DNA of 5,518 nt from CBDVAK01 sp965371945 (GTDB lineage Bacteria > Pseudomonadota > Gammaproteobacteria > Competibacterales > JAHEDQ01). The stretch lies in the NCBI GenBank assembly GCA_965371945.1, contig CBDVAK010000241.1:1-5518 (forward strand), read 5' to 3'. Under the pieces are notes generated by a model that saw nothing but the letters and a program-made list of their open reading frames with translations, had not been told where the DNA came from and ran no database searches. The translations under genes were made by a program, and so were the position numbers. Positions 5,452 to 5,518 of the stretch are shown piece by piece. Each line of letters starts with the position of its first letter. Positions within the stretch are counted from its first letter, which is position 1.

Positions 5452-5518
5452 GTATACCCACGACACACCGGTTTTCGGCCTCCATCGCACGCGCCTTGAC
5501 GCGGATGGCTGCGTTGGA

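Noticed and set aside
4918..5490. 190-codon minus-strand open frame
   Set aside because: It is antisense to the C-terminal domain of the nSTAND1 protein and has no recognisable family features.
5452..5518. Possible start of a further gene (ATG 5505 or TTG 5496)
   Set aside because: Only a few codons are visible, with no clear ribosome binding site, so nothing can be supported.
1..5518. CRISPR array, tRNA, rRNA, or an insertion sequence with a transposase gene
   Set aside because: No regularly spaced direct repeats, no tRNA or rRNA-like stretches and no transposase motifs were seen on either strand.

Overview
The window looks like an accessory region of a moderately GC-rich proteobacterium. 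The combination of a formylglycine-generating-enzyme (FGE)-like protein with a variable-looking C-terminus, a TIR protein, an nSTAND-type ATPase and a PIN/Phd toxin-antitoxin pair recalls gammaproteobacterial (Chromatiales-like) genomes. That placement is from memory of gene content and is not proven by the sequence.

Layout. (1) 1-344, plus strand: the 3' end of a gene for an FGE-sulfatase/C-type-lectin-fold protein. It lacks the two catalytic cysteines of true FGE, and its last ~30 domain residues look like the variable region of a diversity-generating retroelement (DGR) target. A Gly/Arg-rich tail follows. (2) 345-1190: a type II toxin-antitoxin cassette on the minus strand, a Phd/YefM-type antitoxin followed by a VapC-type PIN toxin. 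It has a 20-bp near-palindromic operator candidate and is bracketed by a 24-bp inverted repeat (22/24 matching) whose right copy is part of a foldable element. The cassette is less GC-rich than its flanks (30/60 G+C in 601-660, against 43/60 in 121-180 and 41/60 in 3181-3240). (3) 1191-1384: no gene, one small hairpin, and the ribosome binding site of the next gene. (4) 1385-5451, plus strand: two translationally coupled genes. The first encodes a 497-aa protein with an N-terminal TIR domain and two further TIR-like/Rossmann modules. The second encodes an 857-aa nSTAND1 ATPase with a transmembrane helix, a coiled coil and a C-terminal DUF2914-like domain. (5) 5452-5518: 67 bases downstream with no supportable feature.

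How the parts may work together (inference): the TIR/nSTAND1 pair has the logic of a STAND-triggered immune or conflict system. The ATPase senses and oligomerises, and the TIR protein is the probable effector, perhaps an NADase or nucleotide-signal enzyme. The membrane-anchored ATPase carries a separate C-terminal domain that may be its sensor. The FGE-like variable protein just upstream on the same strand could be a diversified recognition module of the same locus, later separated from it by the toxin-antitoxin cassette. No reverse transcriptase, template repeat or Avd gene is in view, so active diversification is unproven.
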